From positions 62,001 to 126,000 of the forward strand of contig NZ_BNCD01000003.1 in the NCBI RefSeq assembly GCF_014656295.1: a DNA stretch of 64,000 nt, written 5' to 3'. Shown here piece after piece: positions 35,613 to 43,761 of this stretch. The notes under the pieces are model-generated. The model did no database searches. It saw only the letters and a program-made list of their open reading frames with translations, and was not told the DNA's origin. Origin of the DNA: Streptomyces sulfonofaciens (GTDB lineage: Bacteria; Actinomycetota; Actinomycetes; Streptomycetales; Streptomycetaceae). How positions within the stretch are numbered: position 1 is the first letter of the stretch; the number at the start of each line of letters is the position of its first letter. A program made the position numbers and the translations under genes.

Positions 35613-36358
35613 GCGAGGATCCCTCCTTCTGCGGCGCCCGCCGTCGTGCGGGCGCCCGGGACGCCGGTGGTGCCCGACGCACCGGTGGTGCCGGGAGTAC
35701 CCGCGGTACCGGCGGGCGCGGCGGAGGCCCGCGGGTAGGCGCGCGCCACGAAGGACGCGATGTGGCAGTGCAGGGCGCCTGCCGCGCCCTGCGCGTCCCC
35801 GGCGAGCGCGAGCCGCAGGATCTCCCGGTGCTCGGCCGCCTCCCGGTCCCAGGACGGCTGGGCGGCCCAGGCGACGGCGGAGACCAGCGCGGCCTGGTCG
35901 CGCACCTCGTCGAGCATCCGGGCGAGCAGCGGATTGCCGCACGGCGTGTACAGGGCGCGGTGGAAGGCCCGGTTGGCCAGGGAGCGCTCCGCGGTGTCCC
36001 CCGCGCCGTCGGCGCTCTCCAGCGCCTCGCGCGCGGCCTCCAGCGACGCGCCTCGGCACACCGTGCGGCGCAGCGCCTCCGGCTCGAGCAGCAATCGGAC
36101 GTCGTACACCTCGCGGGCCATGTCGGCGTCCACCCGGCGCACGGTGACGCCCTTGTACTGGCTCATCACCACCAGCCCGGTGCCGGCGAGCGTCTTCAGC
36201 GCCTCGCGCACCGGGGTCTTGGAGACCCCGAACTGCGCGGCCAGCTCGCTCTCCACGAGCGCCTGGCCCGGGCTCAGCAGCCCGGTGAGGATGCGGTGCT
36301 TGATCCCCTCCAGCACGAACTGCGTGCGCGAGGGGATCGGGGTCGGCACGGAGTTCAT
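35609..36358 (-). CDS. GntR family (FadR-type) transcriptional regulator
   Basis: The 249-residue protein has the GntR winged helix (IKHRILTGLLSPGQALVESE, then FGVSKTPVREALKTLAGTGLV). The FCD ligand domain follows, with RLLLEPEAL, NRAFHRALYTPCGNP and the metal-binding EHREILRLALAGDA. The last ~40 residues form a Gly/Thr/Pro/Ala tail with repeated GTTG-type units, which is not usual. It heads its own operon with the DapA- and IlvD-family genes and probably represses it until a sugar acid is bound. Confidence 0.92.
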   Translation of the reverse strand: MNSVPTPIPSRTQFVLEGIKHRILTGLLSPGQALVESELAAQFGVSKTPVREALKTLAGTGLVVMSQYKGVTVRRVDADMAREVYDVRLLLEPEALRRTVCRGASLEAAREALESADGAGDTAERSLANRAFHRALYTPCGNPLLARMLDEVRDQAALVSAVAWAAQPSWDREAAEHREILRLALAGDAQGAAGALHCHIASFVARAYPRASAAPAGTAGTPGTTGASGTTGVPGARTTAGAAEGGILA

Positions 36359-36386
36359 GGCCCCTCGGATCCCACCTGTCGCGTCT

Positions 36387-36408
36387 CATATATGACGTAC
36401 GAAGTACG
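36387..36408. promoter_or_regulatory. Palindromic operator upstream of the GntR regulator
   Basis: CGTAC-GAA-GTACG at 36396-36408 is a perfect inverted repeat, and the adjoining CATATATG (36387-36394) is also self-complementary. They lie 29-50 bases upstream of the gntR start in an AT-richer patch. This is the position expected for an autoregulatory FadR-type operator. Confidence 0.55.
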
Positions 36409-36559
36409 ACGCGGTCGAAGGTAGGAGGGTCGCACCCGTTCGTCAATGGAACGTGCGCCGGGGCGTTTCGGCACCCGGTGCCGGTCCGGCCGGAAGTGGT
36501 GGGCCCGGCCGGACCTGAGGTGGCGTTCGCCGTGCGCGCCGGTGCGCGGTGCGCGGGTG

Positions 36560-38098
36560 TCAGTGCGGGAAGGGGCAGCCCCCGCCGCCGCCCGGTGCCG
36601 CGGCGCCCCCTCCCCCGCCTGGCGTGGGGGGCGCGGCGGGGTGCGGGGGCCGCGGCAGTGGGCGGCCCTCCGTGTCATGGGTGGCGAAGTACGTTTCGGC
36701 CGGTTTCCGGCGCCGTGCGTCGAGCACCATCCAGGTCCCCAGGACCAGTTGGACCGGAGCACGCACCACGTCCTCGCACCGGTCCCGGACCCTGAGGAAA
36801 CCGCGGACCGTACGCGCCGCCGCGGACGGGAGCGGTCGCTCGCGGGGCACCAGCAGGCAGGGGGCGCGGTGCGGCAGCGAGCGAGTGTGCGAGACGGCGG
36901 TGTCCAGCGTGAAGCGGGCCAGCACCTCGCGGGTCACCGCGCGCATCACCAGCGGTGCGAGCCGCCAGGCGGGGCAGGGCCGGTTGGCGGCGACCCCGAA
37001 GGGGATGTGGTGGGCGTCCTTCGCTGACAGGGTCTCCCAGCGCTCGGGCGCGAAGGTGTCCGGGTCGGTGTATCCGGTGCTGTGGTAGTCGGGGTAGCTG
37101 AAGCAGAGCACCGACCCGGCCGGGATGGCCCTGCCTGCGCCGAGATCGATGTCGCCGGTGGTGATGCGGTGCGCGACGCCGAAGAGCGGGTAGAGGCGCA
37201 GCGTCTCGTTCATGACGTGGTCGAGGTAGCGCTCGTCCGCGGGGTCGTCCGCCAGCCGCCGCTGCACCTCGTGGTGTTCGGCAAGGACGAGCAGCAGGTG
37301 CGCCATGGCCTCGGACATCTGGACCACGGCGGTGTTGAAGAAGGTGCCCTGGAGGTAGTGGGCGCGCTGCCGCGTCGACAGGCCGCCCGGCAGCGCGTGC
37401 GGCACCTCCCCGGCCGCCACCCGGCGCACCAGGTAGCGGGTGAGGCGGGCACGCCGGTGCATACGCCGGGGGCGGGTGCACTTCAGGGCGCTGACGACGT
37501 CGTCGGCGTTGCCGGTGATCAGGTCCCGGGCCGCGGGCGGGCAGGGCTCCTTGAAGACCAGTTCGTAGAAGAACGACGCCCAGACGGGCATCATCAGATC
37601 GCGCAGCCTGACCAGCGTGGGCCGGGTCCTGGACAGTTCGTCGAGCGCCGCGGCGGCGCACCGGCCCGCGGCGCGGGTGAGGTCGCCACTGGCGCCGGCG
37701 AGCACGGCCTGGGTGCAGCGGGCCACTTCGGCGTAGCGCTCCCCGGCCTCCAGGTGCTCCTGGTGGACTTCGGGTCCGGGTGAGAGCCAGTACCAGAACA
37801 GGTCCGAGAGGGCGGCACCCCTGCTGCGGCCGTTCGCCGCGGGATGGCTGTAGATCTCCTCGAAGCGCTCGGGACCGATCTCGGCGTTCGGGAGGGTGAT
37901 GCCCTCGTCGCCGTTGACCTTGGCGAAGATCTTCATCCGCAGGGCGACCACGGACCGCGGCAGCCACAGCGGGCTGGACAGGACGAGGCCGGCGGCGGCG
38001 AGCCTGGCGGCCGTGCGGTGCGCGGTGCGGTGCCCGGCGGCCTTCGCGATGCCGTGCGCGGTGCTCTTCGCCGTGCCGTGCGCGCTGCCGTTCACCAT
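36560..38098 (-). CDS. Atypical cytochrome P450
   Basis: The 512-residue protein shows the P450 ExxR (NETLR, Glu298-Arg301), the PERW motif (351-354) and the heme loop FGVAANRPCPAWRL with the proximal Cys375. A hydrophobic stretch near residues 31-55 may associate with the membrane. The I-helix (about 250-270, TFFNTAVVQMSEAMAH) lacks the usual acid-Thr pair for oxygen activation. More than 130 residues follow the Cys region, ending in a Gly/Pro-rich tail (PTPGGGGGAAAPGGGGG). It is the last gene of a three-gene operon, overlapping the hydroxyacid oxidase by seven bases. No ferredoxin is adjacent. The reaction is unknown. Confidence 0.87.
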   Translation of the reverse strand: MVNGSAHGTAKSTAHGIAKAAGHRTAHRTAARLAAAGLVLSSPLWLPRSVVALRMKIFAKVNGDEGITLPNAEIGPERFEEIYSHPAANGRSRGAALSDLFWYWLSPGPEVHQEHLEAGERYAEVARCTQAVLAGASGDLTRAAGRCAAAALDELSRTRPTLVRLRDLMMPVWASFFYELVFKEPCPPAARDLITGNADDVVSALKCTRPRRMHRRARLTRYLVRRVAAGEVPHALPGGLSTRQRAHYLQGTFFNTAVVQMSEAMAHLLLVLAEHHEVQRRLADDPADERYLDHVMNETLRLYPLFGVAHRITTGDIDLGAGRAIPAGSVLCFSYPDYHSTGYTDPDTFAPERWETLSAKDAHHIPFGVAANRPCPAWRLAPLVMRAVTREVLARFTLDTAVSHTRSLPHRAPCLLVPRERPLPSAAARTVRGFLRVRDRCEDVVRAPVQLVLGTWMVLDARRRKPAETYFATHDTEGRPLPRPPHPAAPPTPGGGGGAAAPGGGGGCPFPH

Positions 38099-39189
38099 GG
38101 AGAGCCTCCGGTCCCGGCCGGGCGTCCGCGGGTGACGACCATGTCGCGGGTGAGGTCGGCCGGTGACCGTCCGCCGCAGAGCGCCAGGGTGTGGTCGAAC
38201 TCGGTGTGCAGCAGATCGAGCACCTGCCGCACGCCCTTCTCGCCGTCGGCCGCGAGGCCCCACAGCACGGGCCGCCCGACGCCGACCGCGGTGGCGCCGA
38301 GGGCCAGCGCGAGGGCCGCGTCGGACCCCCTGCGCACCCCGCCGTCGAGCAGTACGGGGATGCGCCCGGCGACGGCGTCGGCGATCCTGGGCAGGGCCTC
38401 GACGGTGGCGGGCGCGGCGTCGAGCTGGCGGCCGCCGTGGTTGGAGACGATCAGCCCGTCGACGCCCTCGGCCACCGCGAGCCGGGCGTCCTCGGGATGC
38501 AGCACGCCCTTGAGCAGCACCGGCAGGGCGGTCATGGAGCGCAGCCGGCGCAGATCGTCCCAGGACGAGGCCGGGGACATCGCGATGGCGCGCAGGCCGC
38601 CCGGTCCCGTGCCGGGCAGGTCGCGCATGTTCTCGGCGGCGAGGCCGGCGGGCAGGTCGTGGAAGCCGTGGCGCTCGTCGCGCTCGCGGCGGCCGAAGAC
38701 CGGCGAGTCGACGGTGACGACCAGCGCGGAACAGCCCGCCTTCTCCGCGCGCCGCACGAGGGCCTCGGTGACCTCCGGCTCCGGTTGCAGGTAGAGCTGG
38801 AACCAGACCGCGGCGTCGGGCCGTTCCGACCGGGCGGCGTCGACCACCGCCGCGACGGGCGTGGTGGCGGCCATACCGGTGGTCAGGATGGTGCCGGCCG
38901 CCGCGGTGGCGCGTGCGACGGCCCGTTCGCCCTGCGGATGGGCGAGCCGGTGGAAGGCGGTGGGCGAGACGATCACCGGCATGGCGGCCCGGTCCCCGAA
39001 GAGGGCGACCGTGGTGTCTCTGCGCTCCGCGCCCCGCAGTATCCGGGGCAGCAGCGCCAGCCGGGCGAAGGCCCGCTCGTTCTCGCCGAGCGCCCTCTCG
39101 TCGCCGGCCCCACCCGCGTAGTAGTCGTAGTGCGCCGGGTCGAGGGAGCGCCGTGCCCGCAACCGCAGTGCGCGGAGCGGCGACGTCAC
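38092..39189 (-). CDS. FMN-dependent alpha-hydroxy-acid oxidase/dehydrogenase
   Basis: The 365-residue protein belongs to the glycolate/lactate/mandelate oxidase family. The catalytic base His251 and Arg254 are in SNHGGRQLDAAP, FMN-contacting Lys227 is in VLLKGVLHPEDA, and Tyr24 is in YYAGGAGDE. FQLYLQ (130-135) and the phosphate site LLDGGVRRGSD also fit. It oxidises a 2-hydroxy acid to a 2-keto acid, reducing oxygen or another acceptor. It overlaps both neighbours, so it is produced together with the P450 and the FOXRED2-like flavoprotein, suggesting successive oxidations of one substrate. Confidence 0.92.
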   Translation of the reverse strand: MTSPLRALRLRARRSLDPAHYDYYAGGAGDERALGENERAFARLALLPRILRGAERRDTTVALFGDRAAMPVIVSPTAFHRLAHPQGERAVARATAAAGTILTTGMAATTPVAAVVDAARSERPDAAVWFQLYLQPEPEVTEALVRRAEKAGCSALVVTVDSPVFGRRERDERHGFHDLPAGLAAENMRDLPGTGPGGLRAIAMSPASSWDDLRRLRSMTALPVLLKGVLHPEDARLAVAEGVDGLIVSNHGGRQLDAAPATVEALPRIADAVAGRIPVLLDGGVRRGSDAALALALGATAVGVGRPVLWGLAADGEKGVRQVLDLLHTEFDHTLALCGGRSPADLTRDMVVTRGRPAGTGGSPW

Positions 39190-40766
39190 GCCGGGCTCAC
39201 CGCCCCTTCCAGCTCACCGTCGAGGAAGGCGCGCAGCGGCTCACGGTGCACCTCCTCGCTGTCCCACTCGTTCTCCAGGTTCTCGGTGAGGTGGTGCTCG
39301 CCGATCAGCTCTCCGGCACGGAAGTGCCGTACGACCGGGTGCAGGTAGCGGCCGTCGAGGCCCGCCTCCTGCTGGGAGTTGCGGGTCAGCGTCACCTCGA
39401 ACGGGTTGACCTGGTCGTGGTCGGCGCCGTACTCCAGGGTGACGGTGAAGTAGCCGGCGGCGTCTCCGAAGACACCCCGGCCGACCGCCGTGTGCAGGTG
39501 GTCGACGGGGACCTCCTCGTGGTAGCGGAGGGTGCCGTCAGCGGCGAGCACCAGCGCGTCGCCGATGAAGCCGAACTGCTGCCACAGCGCCGAGCTGCGG
39601 TTGACCCGCTCGATGACCGCGTCGGCCGCGGCCGACGCGGTGGCCGGCAGTTCCCTGGCGGGCCAGGGCCGCTCGTGGTAGCGGGTCTCCAGGATGCGGT
39701 GCAGCGCCTTCACACCGTAGCGGAACCCGTGGATGAACCCGCTGGTGGACTTCTTGAAGTCCCGCACCTGCGTGATGGTGCCCGCGAAGTACAGGTCGGG
39801 TACGTTCGTGGACTCCCAGGCGTCGGTCTGGGCCGGGAACCTGTTCTTTATCGCCAGTTCCGGCCTGCATTCCTCGGCGAATACGGAGGCGTCGAACCTG
39901 AAACCGGTCGCGATGATGACCCGGTCGTACGGTATCTCCTTGAGTACCTCGTCCACCCGGTCGAAGCTCACGGTGACGCGGTAGCCGCCGCCCGGCTGCT
40001 TCCTGATCGACCTGACATGCCCGTCGAGCAGCGCGTTCTGCGACTTCAACTGGTAGGTGTCGAGGAAGTTGTTGTTGACCGCCCGCAGATGGCCCACGAA
40101 ATGCGTCTGCCAGGCCAGCCGCAGCGATCCAGGACCGGCCATGTGGATGACCGCCGCGGTCTCCACCAGATTGTCCGCCGTTTCGAACGCGGAATTTCCG
40201 CGGCCGACGATGAGTACCCGTTTCCCCGTGAATTCCGCCGGGTCGACGGACACCTCGGTGTAGTTCTCCGCGTCCTCGATGCCCTCAATGTCCGGCACAT
40301 AGGGCTTGGTGACGCCCGCGGCCATGACGATGCGCCGGGCGCGGAAGGTCCGGCCGTCCTCGGCACGGGCCACGAAGTGGTCGGGACGGGTGATTTCGGT
40401 GATCCGGGTGTGGTAGGCGATGTCGATGCCGTGGCGGTCGACAAAGTCGGCCAGATAGCCGACGAAGTCGTCGGCGGCCGGGAAGTAGCGCGGCGTGACC
40501 TTGGTGAAGAGCGGTTCGTTCTCCTCGCTCAGCAGCGAGTTCCAGTCCATGCGCAGGTTCAGCTCGGGGTCGTCCCAGCCTGTGTGCACCTTGTTGGACG
40601 AGATCAGCGTCCGATGCCGCGGAAACCGTGTGAAGAAGGTGCCCGGCACCGCCCCCGATTCGACGATCCGATAGCTCCTCCCGGCTTTCTGCAGAAAATA
40701 CCCCATCTGCACTCCGGCCGGGCCCGCACCCACCACAAGATAATCAAGAAGGTCGTTATCCGACAT
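39186..40766 (-). CDS. FOXRED2-like FAD/NAD(P)-binding flavoprotein
   Basis: The 526-residue protein has an FAD Rossmann motif VVGAGPAGVQMGYFLQ (Gly13, 15, 18) and a second nucleotide-binding motif LIVGRGNSAFETAD (near 186-198). The segment FFTRFPRHRTLISSNKVHTG is strikingly like eukaryotic FOXRED2 proteins and their bacterial relatives. The last ~120 residues are not part of the flavin fold. It is probably a flavin monooxygenase or dehydrogenase of undetermined substrate. The ATG at 40766 follows GGGAGAG. It is the first gene of the oxidase operon and overlaps the next gene by four bases. Confidence 0.86.
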   Translation of the reverse strand: MSDNDLLDYLVVGAGPAGVQMGYFLQKAGRSYRIVESGAVPGTFFTRFPRHRTLISSNKVHTGWDDPELNLRMDWNSLLSEENEPLFTKVTPRYFPAADDFVGYLADFVDRHGIDIAYHTRITEITRPDHFVARAEDGRTFRARRIVMAAGVTKPYVPDIEGIEDAENYTEVSVDPAEFTGKRVLIVGRGNSAFETADNLVETAAVIHMAGPGSLRLAWQTHFVGHLRAVNNNFLDTYQLKSQNALLDGHVRSIRKQPGGGYRVTVSFDRVDEVLKEIPYDRVIIATGFRFDASVFAEECRPELAIKNRFPAQTDAWESTNVPDLYFAGTITQVRDFKKSTSGFIHGFRYGVKALHRILETRYHERPWPARELPATASAAADAVIERVNRSSALWQQFGFIGDALVLAADGTLRYHEEVPVDHLHTAVGRGVFGDAAGYFTVTLEYGADHDQVNPFEVTLTRNSQQEAGLDGRYLHPVVRHFRAGELIGEHHLTENLENEWDSEEVHREPLRAFLDGELEGAVSPA

Positions 40767-40859
40767 ATAACTCTCCCTGTCGACCGTTATCCTCAGCAAA
40801 CCCAGGAAAGACCTGACGACACGTTACTTTAGGATTCAATGACGAACCAGTACCACATC

Positions 40860-40879
40860 CATGTGATATAGATCACATG
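40860..40879. promoter_or_regulatory. Perfect CRP-type palindrome in a divergent promoter region
   Basis: CATGTGATATAGATCACATG has perfect 8-bp arms and contains the classical TGTGA-N6-TCACA core. It lies 94 bases from the FOXRED2-like start and about 180 bases before the adenylate-forming enzyme. It fits the binding sites of Crp/FNR-family regulators, including Streptomyces Crp (GTG-N6-GNCAC-like), with A instead of the first G of the second half. Confidence 0.65.
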
Positions 40880-41061
40880 CAACCGCGTGAAGTGCTCGGG
40901 CTATCGTTGCCCTCGAAAATGCGGAGTGGCGGCAGCCGCCTCCCACCTGCGCAATGCGATTTTTCGCTGAATTCGGCCACCGTGCGCCACCGCCCTCTTT
41001 TCCGGTGCCGCCCAGGCCCGGGTCCGGACGTGTGCGGCGCCCCATCGGAAGCGGACGGAAC

Positions 41062-42663
41062 GTGGACAACGACACGACACACGCGGACACCGGCGCGGCC
41101 CCGGTCTTCCCCCAGGCCCTCGTCGACGCCCTGCGCGCCGCACCCGACGCCCCCGCCTTCGAGTACGAGGGCCGGTCCGTGAGCCGGGCCGCGCTGCTCG
41201 ACCTCGTCGTGGCGGGCGTCCACGGGTTGCGCGCCGCGGGGCTCGGACGCGGGCGGACGGTGGCCCTGCGCACCGGCGTCACCCCGCAGGGCTTCGCCCT
41301 GCAGATCGCCGGGCACCTGCTCGGCTGCCGGGTGATCGGCCTGCGCGCCGGCATGGCGCCCGCACAGCTCGCCCACGTGCTGGCCGGCGGGGTGCACGCC
41401 GTGGTCACCGACACCGCGCCCGGCGAGGATCCGGACCTGGTCGAGGCCGCCGCCTCGATCCCCCTGCTGCACACCGGCCATGGCCCCCTCTCCCTTGGCG
41501 GGGCGCCCGCCTCGTACCGGCAGTCACCCGAGTCACTGGTCGCACACGGCCGGCCCGAAGACATCGCGCTGGTCACGCTCACCAGCGGGAGCACCGGCAC
41601 GCCCAAGGGCGTGGAGCGCACCTACGCCTCGTACACCGCGGAGTGGCCCTGGCGGCCCGCCGGGTGGACGCCGCAGGTCAAGGCGCTCGCCACGCACTAC
41701 CAGCGGTTCCTGCTCTTCGGTACGCTCACGAGCGCGGTGATGTTCAAACACCTGGGCTTCTGCCTCAACAGCGGCGGCACCGCGGTGATCCCGCCGGTGC
41801 CGTTCGCCTTCCCCCAGGTCCTGGCCGACCACCGCCCCACCGCGATGCTCATGACCGTGCCCCGGCTGCACCATCTGCTCGACACGCTGCGCGCCGAGGG
41901 CGCGGAGAAGGTCGACACCAGCAGTCTGCGGGCCCTGCACGTCGCCGGCTCCCCGCTCACCCCGCACCGGTTCGCCGAGGCCGTGGAGCGGCTGGGACCG
42001 GTGGTGTACCAGGGCTACGGCCAGACCGAGGCGGGCCTGCTCACCGTGCTCACCCCCGACGACATCGCCGAACGGGGCGCGGCGGTACTGGACTCGGTGG
42101 GCCGGGCCTGGGCCGACGTACGGATCAAGGTGCTGGACGGTTCGGGCGCCCCGGTCCCCACCGGCGCCACCGGCGAGATCTGGGTGCACAGCCCCGGGGC
42201 CCTCACCCGCTACGTCGACGACGAGCGGGAGACCCGCGAGGTGCTGTCCGAGGACGGCTGGGTCCGCACCCGCGACCTCGGACACCTGGACGCGGACGGC
42301 TTCCTGCGGCTGACCGGCCGCACCCGGGACGTGGTCATCGTCAACGCCGTCCTGTACTACACGGGCCCCGTGGAACGGGTGCTCGCGGGACACCCCGACG
42401 TCGACACCGCCCATGTGGTGACCGCGCCCGACGAGCGCACCGGCGAGGCGGCACACGCCTTCGTCGTACCGGCGGGCGAGCGCCGCCCGGACACCGCCGC
42501 CCTGCGCACCCTGGTCGCCGAAGCCCTGGGCGAGTCGAGCGTGCCGGCCACCATCACCGTCGTGCCCGAGGTGCCGGTGGCCCCGAGCGGCAAGCCGGAC
42601 AGGCGCGCACTGCTGGAGAAGTACGGGCCCGGCGGCCGACTCGGCGGGCCCGGGAACGACTAG
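41062..42663 (+). CDS. Class I adenylate-forming enzyme (acyl-CoA ligase-like)
   Basis: The 533-residue enzyme activates a carboxylic acid as the acyl-AMP. Core motifs are LTSGSTGTPKGVER (from residue 173), YGQTEAG (319-325), RTRDLGHLD and the catalytic Lys511 in VAPSGKPDRRALL. The hinge region GRTRDVVIVNAVLYYTG differs from the usual IKxxGxxI pattern, so the second half-reaction may not be ordinary thioester formation. I chose the GTG at 41062 after CGGACGGAA; an in-frame ATG exists at 40954 but lacks a ribosome site. It is divergent from the oxidase operon. Confidence 0.85.
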   Translation: MDNDTTHADTGAAPVFPQALVDALRAAPDAPAFEYEGRSVSRAALLDLVVAGVHGLRAAGLGRGRTVALRTGVTPQGFALQIAGHLLGCRVIGLRAGMAPAQLAHVLAGGVHAVVTDTAPGEDPDLVEAAASIPLLHTGHGPLSLGGAPASYRQSPESLVAHGRPEDIALVTLTSGSTGTPKGVERTYASYTAEWPWRPAGWTPQVKALATHYQRFLLFGTLTSAVMFKHLGFCLNSGGTAVIPPVPFAFPQVLADHRPTAMLMTVPRLHHLLDTLRAEGAEKVDTSSLRALHVAGSPLTPHRFAEAVERLGPVVYQGYGQTEAGLLTVLTPDDIAERGAAVLDSVGRAWADVRIKVLDGSGAPVPTGATGEIWVHSPGALTRYVDDERETREVLSEDGWVRTRDLGHLDADGFLRLTGRTRDVVIVNAVLYYTGPVERVLAGHPDVDTAHVVTAPDERTGEAAHAFVVPAGERRPDTAALRTLVAEALGESSVPATITVVPEVPVAPSGKPDRRALLEKYGPGGRLGGPGND

Positions 42664-42673
42664 TGCCTCCCCG

Positions 42674-42722
42674 GCCGCGTCCGGGGCTGCCGGCGCCTGG
42701 CCACCGCAGCCCCGGACGCGGC
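42674..42722 (+). terminator. Very strong hairpin terminator
   Basis: A perfect stem of 17 bp (GCCGCGTCCGGGGCTGC paired with its complement at 42706-42722) closes a 15-base loop. It lies 10 bases after the stop of the adenylate-forming enzyme gene and marks the end of that single-gene transcript. Confidence 0.85.
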
Positions 42723-42967
42723 GGCCAGGCGCGCACCGGCAGGCACCGGCAGGCACCGGCAGGCGGGAGTCGACCGGCCTGCGCGCGGTGCAGGGCACGC
42801 CACGGCCCCGCCCTGCACCGCGCGGGCGGGCCACGTCGCGCGCGGGCGCGGGTGCGAGCCGGTGGGAGCGGGCCCCGGCAGCCGGACGTGCCCCGGCCGT
42901 GCCCGAAGCGGTCCCGCGCCCGGCCCTGCCCGGAACGGCCCGCCGGGTCCGGCCCGCCCGGCGCGGG
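42723..42967. repeat. Gap with a threefold 10-bp tandem repeat
   Basis: GCACCGGCAG is repeated three times exactly at 42733-42762. The rest of the gap up to the DinB-like gene is GC-rich with no gene or promoter recognised. Confidence 0.6.
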
Positions 42968-43576
42968 TCAGCGCGGCGGGGACCAGCGCGGGTCGCGGCC
43001 GCTGAGGCCGATGACGCGGTCCAGGAGCGGCGCGTCGTCCGGCACGGGCACGGTCCGGCCGAACATGCCGCCGCGGGACGGGTCGTCGGCGGCCGGTGCG
43101 AGCAGCGCGTGCGCCGCGCCCAGGGCGGCCTCGTCGGGCACGTAGTCCTGCCCGGTGGCGCGGGCGAGGTCCCAGCCGTGCACGACGAGTTCGTCGCAGA
43201 CGACGAGGCCGCCGACCGCGCCGGGCAGGTCCACGCCGCCCGCACGGGTCTGCCCCGCCCATGCCTTCGGGTCGAGCCAGGTGTCGGCCAGCTCGTCGAG
43301 CGCCTTCGGCAGCGTGGCGCGCCAGTCGGGGCCCACGTCCGGCACTGCGGCTTCCGGCGGGGTGTCGGTGAGGGGGCCGAGCTCCTTGCGTCCGGCGGCC
43401 CGGAAGGCCAGGGACAGGCCGGCGAGGTGGCCGAGCAGGTTGCGCACCGCCATCCGCGGGCATGGTGTGGGGTCGGCCAACTGCCGGTCGGTCACACGCT
43501 CCGCCAGCTCGGCCAGCAGGAGGGCCTGCGGCCGCAGGTCGACGGTGGGCACCTGGTCCCTCGTGCCGTCGGTCAT
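42968..43576 (-). CDS. DinB-like/mycothiol-dependent maleylpyruvate isomerase-type protein (TIGR03086-like)
   Basis: The 202-residue protein has the four-helix fold of the mycothiol-dependent metalloenzyme group. It opens with a helix followed by TPCPRMAVRNLLGHLAGL (the usual TPCxxWxVxxLLxH pattern, with Met replacing Trp). The second metal-site segment is CDELVVHGWDLARATGQ. One metal His is in LLGHL and the others are in VVHGWD. The reaction is unknown for most members. The ATG at 43576 follows AAGGAGCACACC. It faces away from the MFS gene. Confidence 0.84.
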   Translation of the reverse strand: MTDGTRDQVPTVDLRPQALLLAELAERVTDRQLADPTPCPRMAVRNLLGHLAGLSLAFRAAGRKELGPLTDTPPEAAVPDVGPDWRATLPKALDELADTWLDPKAWAGQTRAGGVDLPGAVGGLVVCDELVVHGWDLARATGQDYVPDEAALGAAHALLAPAADDPSRGGMFGRTVPVPDDAPLLDRVIGLSGRDPRWSPPR

Positions 43577-43761
43577 GGTGTGCTCCTTGTCGGGTGGTCC
43601 CTGAGAACGTTCTCCACGGTTACGACCGCCGCCGCACGCCGAACTCATCGGCACGCCGGCACCGACCCGCCCGGGCGTGCAGCGCCGCACCGGCCCGGGC
43701 ACCGTTTCTAGGGCACCTTGCCGATCCTCCAAGCAGGTCCTTAGACCCACGATGACGTGCC

